64,000 nt of DNA, from assembly GCF_036885195.1 (NCBI RefSeq), contig NZ_CP133656.1, positions 3,968,001-4,032,000 of the forward strand, given 5' to 3'. The notes beneath the pieces were generated by a model. That model did no database searches, was not told where the DNA came from, and saw only the letters and a program-made list of their open reading frames with translations. The stretch comes from Pectobacterium cacticida. GTDB taxonomy: Bacteria > Pseudomonadota > Gammaproteobacteria > Enterobacterales > Enterobacteriaceae. The translations under genes were made by a program, and so were the position numbers. Numbering within the stretch: the first letter of the stretch is position 1; the number at the start of each line of letters is the position of its first letter. Shown piece after piece: positions 60,449 through 64,000 of the stretch.

Positions 60449-60480
60449 TGTTAAAGAGCAGTGCCGCAGCGTACTGCGGC
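60449..60480 (-). promoter_or_regulatory. rRNA leader boxB-boxA antitermination site
   Basis: The leader contains the boxA sequence TGCTCTTTAACA, preceded by a boxB-like hairpin (GCCGCAG / CTGCGGC), and followed by the conserved CAGACAATCTGTGTGG. This is the Nus-dependent antitermination region of enterobacterial rRNA operons. Confidence 0.9.
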
Positions 60481-60490
60481 GCGGGCGCAT

Positions 60491-60518
60491 ATGTTATGCG
60501 TTTCCGCTGTGAAGTCAA
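60491..60518 (-). promoter_or_regulatory. rRNA operon promoter P2
   Basis: TTGACT (-35) and TAACAT (-10) are separated by 16 bp, the spacing typical of rrn P2. Confidence 0.8.
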
Positions 60519-60598
60519 GTCATTACTGACTGCCTTCGTTGAATCTTTTCCCTTTCCACCACAACCGCGTGTCGCTGTTGCCGTGTCAGTGGTGGCGC

Positions 60599-60626
60599 AT
60601 TATAGGGACTTCTCGCCGCCTGACAA
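60599..60626 (-). promoter_or_regulatory. rRNA operon promoter P1
   Basis: TTGTCA (-35) and TATAAT (-10) with 16-bp spacing, followed by GCGCCACCACTGAC, match the E. coli rrn P1 promoters closely. The AT-rich block further upstream (about 60627-60720) would serve as UP element and Fis region. Confidence 0.92.
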
Positions 60627-60726
60627 GCGCTAAATGCAGAATAATTTCCGAGTGAGTTTTTTTTCAACAAAACGCAGTGAAAGTCACCGTTATGCGGGAT
60701 TTTTCGGCGTTTTATTAGCTAAAACT

Positions 60727-61722
60727 TCATCGTACAGACTGACGAACCATTAATTCCGGCGTCAGCACCAACACATTCGGCTCCGTATTGGGATGTTTTA
60801 GACGATACAGAAGTGTATCAACCGCCAATTCGCCAAGCTCATCCTTCGGTTGATGAACTGTAGTGAGTGGCGGAGACATATAGCGAGCCAGCTCAATATC
60901 ATCGTAACCAATAACAGCCATGTCTTGCGGAATTGACAGTCCAGCCTGATAAAGCGCGCGATAAACACCGACAGCCATCGCATCGTTACTGGTGAATACG
61001 GCTTCGGGCTTATCCTGTAACGCTAATAGTTGCAGCATCGCGCGATAACCTGCGGCGAATTCAAAATCACCGAAAATTTCATAATCAGCGGGAACGGATA
61101 ATCCAGCCGATTGCATTGCCCGGCGATACCCTTCTAACCGGTTATAAGCTGTCGTCTTATCTTTAGGACCCGCTATACAGGCTATCTTTTTATAACCACG
61201 AGAGATGAGATAATTCGTTGCGATTTCGCCCCCAAGCAGAGAGTTATCTTTAATAACGTCCATGACTCCGTCAAAAGGAGCCCAATCCATCATAACCATA
61301 GGGATAGAGGGATAACGACTCATCATTTCAGGTAAAGGCCGATGACTTTCGGTACACATTAGCAAGACGCCATCGACTCGCTTTTGCAACAGCGTTTCGA
61401 GGCTATGACTCATTCTATCGCGATCGCCTTCAGTGTTGCACAAGATAAGGCTATAGCCCCGTTCGTAACAGGATCGCTCAACGCCACGCACTACTTCGGC
61501 ATAAAACGGGTTACTACTGGCTGTAAGCAACATTCCGATAGTATTCGTCTGATTGATTTTCAGACTTCTAGCCAACGCCGACGGCGCATAGTTGAGATCC
61601 TCAACGGCCTTCACTACCTTTTCGCGAATGATGTCACTGACAAAACGATTATTATTGATGACGTGAGATACGGTAGAGGTAGAAACGCCCGCCAGGCGAG
61701 CGACATCTTTCATAGTCGCCAA
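60727..61722 (-). CDS. rbsR: Ribose operon repressor RbsR
   Basis: LacI/GalR-family repressor of 331 residues. The N-terminal helix-turn-helix is MKDVARLAGVSTSTVSHVIN, followed by the hinge helix LNYAPSALARSLK and a ribose-binding periplasmic-protein-like core. D-ribose releases it from the rbs operator. The ATG is 3 bases after the rbsK stop, so it is co-transcribed with rbsK. Downstream on the same strand lies the rRNA operon promoter region. Confidence 0.96.
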   Translation of the reverse strand: MATMKDVARLAGVSTSTVSHVINNNRFVSDIIREKVVKAVEDLNYAPSALARSLKINQTNTIGMLLTASSNPFYAEVVRGVERSCYERGYSLILCNTEGDRDRMSHSLETLLQKRVDGVLLMCTESHRPLPEMMSRYPSIPMVMMDWAPFDGVMDVIKDNSLLGGEIATNYLISRGYKKIACIAGPKDKTTAYNRLEGYRRAMQSAGLSVPADYEIFGDFEFAAGYRAMLQLLALQDKPEAVFTSNDAMAVGVYRALYQAGLSIPQDMAVIGYDDIELARYMSPPLTTVHQPKDELGELAVDTLLYRLKHPNTEPNVLVLTPELMVRQSVR

Positions 61723-61725
61723 AAA

Positions 61726-62652
61726 TCACCCCTGCGTTTGCAAAAATTCGTCGATCTCTTCACGCCACGGAACAGAAGGCTGAGCACCTCGGCGAGTAAC
61801 CGCTATTGCCGCTGCCGCATGGGCAAATTTTACGGCGGAAGACAGGGGTTTATTTTCCAGCAATGCGGTAACGAGCGCGCCATTAAACGTGTCTCCGGCG
61901 GCGATAGTATCCACGGCTTTTACACGATACCCCGGTATACGCAGCCCTTGACCGTTTTCACTTAACCATACGCCACGACTACCCAATGTGATGAGAACCA
62001 TTTCAATACCTTTATCGTGAAGAACCTGTGCTGCGCGAGCCGCATCGTCTTCCGTCTCGACGGTAATTCCCGTCAGGAACTGTGCTTCAGTTTCATTGGG
62101 CGTGATCATATCGACCAGGGACAAAAGTTCATCAGGCAGCTCGCGAGCGGGGGCAGGGTTAAGAATGACTTTCGTATGATGTTCATGCGCCAATTTAGCG
62201 GCGGCTATAACCGTTTCCAAAGGCGACTCAAGTTGCATCAGTAGCGCATCGGCTTCAATAATGTGTTGCTGATGACGACGAAGGTAGTCGGGCGTTACCG
62301 CAGCATTCGCACCGGCGTTAATGGCGATCATGTTCTCGGCATCAGCGTTAACAAAAATTAACGCAACGCCGGTCGTTTCCCCTGAAATAGCCTCAACAGC
62401 GGAAACATCAATATTATCCTTGGATAACTGTTGGCAAATACGGGAGCCGATATCATCGTCGCCGACACAGGCGATAAAGGCGATGTCTGCACCGCTGCGA
62501 CCAGCGGCAACGGCTTGATTGGCACCTTTTCCACCAAAAGCGACACTATATTGCTCACCGATCACCGTTTCACCCGGGCGGGGAAATTGCTCAAGGTTGA
62601 GAATATGGTCAGCATTAATACTGCCCAGCACCACCAGCTTACCCGTTTTCAT
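61726..62652 (-). CDS. rbsK: Ribokinase RbsK
   Basis: PfkB-family sugar kinase of 308 residues that phosphorylates D-ribose to ribose-5-phosphate. The first signature is GGKGANQAVAAGRSG, and the second, catalytic signature is AVDTIAAGDTFNGALVTAL with Asp in GD. The ATG giving MKTGKLVVLGSINADH agrees with the E. coli N terminus; an upstream in-frame start is not supported. An ERIC repeat separates it from rbsB. Confidence 0.96.
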   Translation of the reverse strand: MKTGKLVVLGSINADHILNLEQFPRPGETVIGEQYSVAFGGKGANQAVAAGRSGADIAFIACVGDDDIGSRICQQLSKDNIDVSAVEAISGETTGVALIFVNADAENMIAINAGANAAVTPDYLRRHQQHIIEADALLMQLESPLETVIAAAKLAHEHHTKVILNPAPARELPDELLSLVDMITPNETEAQFLTGITVETEDDAARAAQVLHDKGIEMVLITLGSRGVWLSENGQGLRIPGYRVKAVDTIAAGDTFNGALVTALLENKPLSSAVKFAHAAAAIAVTRRGAQPSVPWREEIDEFLQTQG

Positions 62653-62718
62653 TATATCGAATCCCGCTACTACGTTAATAATGCGCCACCACAAACGGGT
62701 GGCGCGAGCCCTGCTTTA

Positions 62719-62845
62719 TACACGTCATACTTCAAGTTGCTTGTGCGTTGGTTGCCCTTACTCACCCCAGTCGCTTACTGGTGTAAGCTCCTAGGGATTC
62801 ACGCGGTTACCGCCTTCATGCAACTCGAATTATTTAGGGTATATT
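62719..62845. repeat. ERIC element between rbsB and rbsK
   Basis: About 127 bp with the ERIC core (GTAAGCTCCTAGGGATTCAC and, on the other strand, AGTAAGCGACTGGGGTGAG) and imperfect inverted ends (TCATACTTCAAGTTGC ... GCAACTCGAATTATTTAGGG). ERICs are enterobacterial intergenic repeats that fold into long hairpins and sit only in transcribed non-coding DNA. It starts just 6 bases past the rbsB stop codon. Confidence 0.9.
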
Positions 62846-62850
62846 TCTAC

Positions 62851-63738
62851 TTATTTAGCTACCAGTTTCAGGTCAACCGGAATGATGGCCTGCGTTTTTT
62901 CGCCTTTCAGCACTTTCGCCGCCGTCTCGATGCCGATCACACCGATCTGATCGGGACGCTGAGCCACCGTCGCCGCCAACTTGCCTGATTCAACAGCCTT
63001 CACGCCATCCTGCGTACCGTCAAAGCCAACGACCAGTACATCTGTCTTACCCGCTGTTTGCAGGGCGCGTAGAGCGCCTAATGCCATTTCATCATTCTGA
63101 GCAAATACGGCCTGAACATCAGGGTGCGCAGTCAGTAGATTCTGCATCACGTTCAGCCCTTTAGTACGATCAAAATCAGCTGGTTGGCTAGCCAGCATGG
63201 CAAATTTGTGTTTCTCAGCCGATTTCATGAAACCCGCACCACGTTCGCGTGCGGCAGAGGTTCCGGCAATCCCTTCCAGTTGAATCACTTTCGCGCCTTC
63301 ACCCAATTTCTTGGCAATGAAGTCACCAGCCACTTTACCACCGAAAGCGTTATCAGAAGCAACGTGGCTCACCACCTCACCACTGCTGGCAACGCGGTCC
63401 AGCGTAATAACAGGGATCTTGGCCTGGTTCGCCATTTTAATCGCATTACCGACCGCATCAGAATCGGTCGGGTTGATCAGCAAAACTTTGGTTCCACGTA
63501 CCGTCAAATCCTGCACATTGGCGAGTTCTTTCGCAGGATTATTTTGGGAATCCAGCACAATCAGGTCATAACCCAGTTTGTCGGCTTCTTTCTGTGCACC
63601 CTCTTTCATGGAAACAAAAAACGGATTATTCAGCGTAGAAACTACCAGAGCAACGGTATCTTTAGCCAAGGCATTAGTACTGATGGTCGCGCTCAGCGCA
63701 ACGGCGGAAACCAGAGTAGCCAGCTTTTTCATATTCAT
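62851..63738 (-). CDS. rbsB: Ribose ABC transporter periplasmic binding protein RbsB
   Basis: Periplasmic D-ribose receptor of 295 residues with a signal peptide (MNMKKLATLVSAVALSATIS, cleaved after NALA). It delivers ribose to RbsC/RbsA and, in E. coli, to the chemoreceptor Trg. The binding cleft residues typical of RbsB are recognisable in LNNPFFVSMKEG, and NPTDSDAVGNAIKMA. It follows rbsC by about 25 bp. Confidence 0.96.
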   Translation of the reverse strand: MNMKKLATLVSAVALSATISTNALAKDTVALVVSTLNNPFFVSMKEGAQKEADKLGYDLIVLDSQNNPAKELANVQDLTVRGTKVLLINPTDSDAVGNAIKMANQAKIPVITLDRVASSGEVVSHVASDNAFGGKVAGDFIAKKLGEGAKVIQLEGIAGTSAARERGAGFMKSAEKHKFAMLASQPADFDRTKGLNVMQNLLTAHPDVQAVFAQNDEMALGALRALQTAGKTDVLVVGFDGTQDGVKAVESGKLAATVAQRPDQIGVIGIETAAKVLKGEKTQAIIPVDLKLVAK

Positions 63739-63763
63739 AGCTTAATTCCTGTGTGAATGAAGG

Positions 63764-64000
63764 TTATTTACTGCTTTTGTTATCTACCAAAACCGCCAGC
63801 AAAATGACGACTGCCTTGACGATCATTTGGTAGTAAGAGGAAACACCTAATAAATTCAGTCCATTGTTGAGGAAGCCAAGGATCAATGCGCCGATCAACG
63901 TGCCAACGATACGCCCCTTACCTCCAGCCAGGCTAGTGCCACCCAATACCACCGCTGCGATAGCATCCAGTTCATACCCCGTACCTGCCGTAGGCTGTGC
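63764..64000 (-). CDS. rbsC: Ribose ABC transporter permease RbsC (C-terminal part, runs off the window)
   Basis: The last 79 codons of the ribose permease are present, including the family segment ELDAIAAVVLGGTSLAGGKG and the final two membrane helices. The gene continues past the right edge, so its start is not seen. It precedes rbsB in the leftward rbs operon; rbsD and rbsA should lie beyond the window. Confidence 0.94.
   Translation of the reverse strand, partial: AQPTAGTGYELDAIAAVVLGGTSLAGGKGRIVGTLIGALILGFLNNGLNLLGVSSYYQMIVKAVVILLAVLVDNKSSK

Overview
The window is ordinary chromosome of a gamma-proteobacterium of the order Enterobacterales, most likely a soft-rot Pectobacterium (inference). 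Nearly every housekeeping protein reads as a close relative of its Escherichia coli counterpart and much of the E. coli gene order is kept. The neighbourhood also carries a malonate-decarboxylase operon and a Has/Fec-type iron or haem surface-signalling locus.

Layout. Bases 1-8040 hold a malonate catabolism cluster: mdcABCDEFGH reads leftward as one tightly overlapped operon, with its LysR regulator mdcR convergent at the end. Bases 8276-13526 hold a leftward locus for a HasR-like TonB-dependent receptor with an N-terminal signalling domain, an ECF sigma factor, a FecR-like anti-sigma factor and a dedicated TonB-like protein. A clear Fur box sits on the sigma-factor promoter, and no haemophore or exporter genes are present. 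Bases 13779-25006 follow the E. coli 78-80 min block: prlC-rsmJ, gdhA, uspA, uspB, pitA, yhiN, tRNA-Pro(CGG), eptB.

Bases 25252-36062 hold ligB and the gmk-rpoZ-spoT-(trmH)-recG operon, then xanP and yicH. trmH survives only as a 65-codon in-frame relic that is still translationally coupled to recG. Bases 36178-54955 follow the E. coli 87 min block: yiiD, dtd, yihX, typA, glnA-glnL-glnG, yshB, hemN, a small membrane protein, yihI, engB, Spot 42 RNA, polA, dsbA, srkA, yihD, mobA-mobB. The glnA region has recognisable NtrC sites and a sigma-54 promoter. Bases 55023-60626 hold a complete leftward rRNA operon (16S, tRNA-Glu, 23S, 5S) with P1/P2 promoters, boxA and terminator. Bases 60727-64000 hold the distal part of the ribose operon (rbsC partial, rbsB, rbsK, rbsR) with an ERIC repeat between rbsB and rbsK.

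The most noteworthy points are the eroded trmH inside a stringent-response operon, the Fur-controlled Has-like signalling cassette lacking a local haemophore, the secretion-signal-like N terminus of the DNA ligase LigB, an rRNA operon whose two flanks correspond to two different E. coli rRNA operons, and two small genes (yshB and a 55-codon membrane protein) that are easily missed. I found no CRISPR array, prophage or insertion sequence, and nothing that I would call a wholly new multi-gene system. All comparisons with E. coli are from memory of those proteins and gene orders, not from a search.
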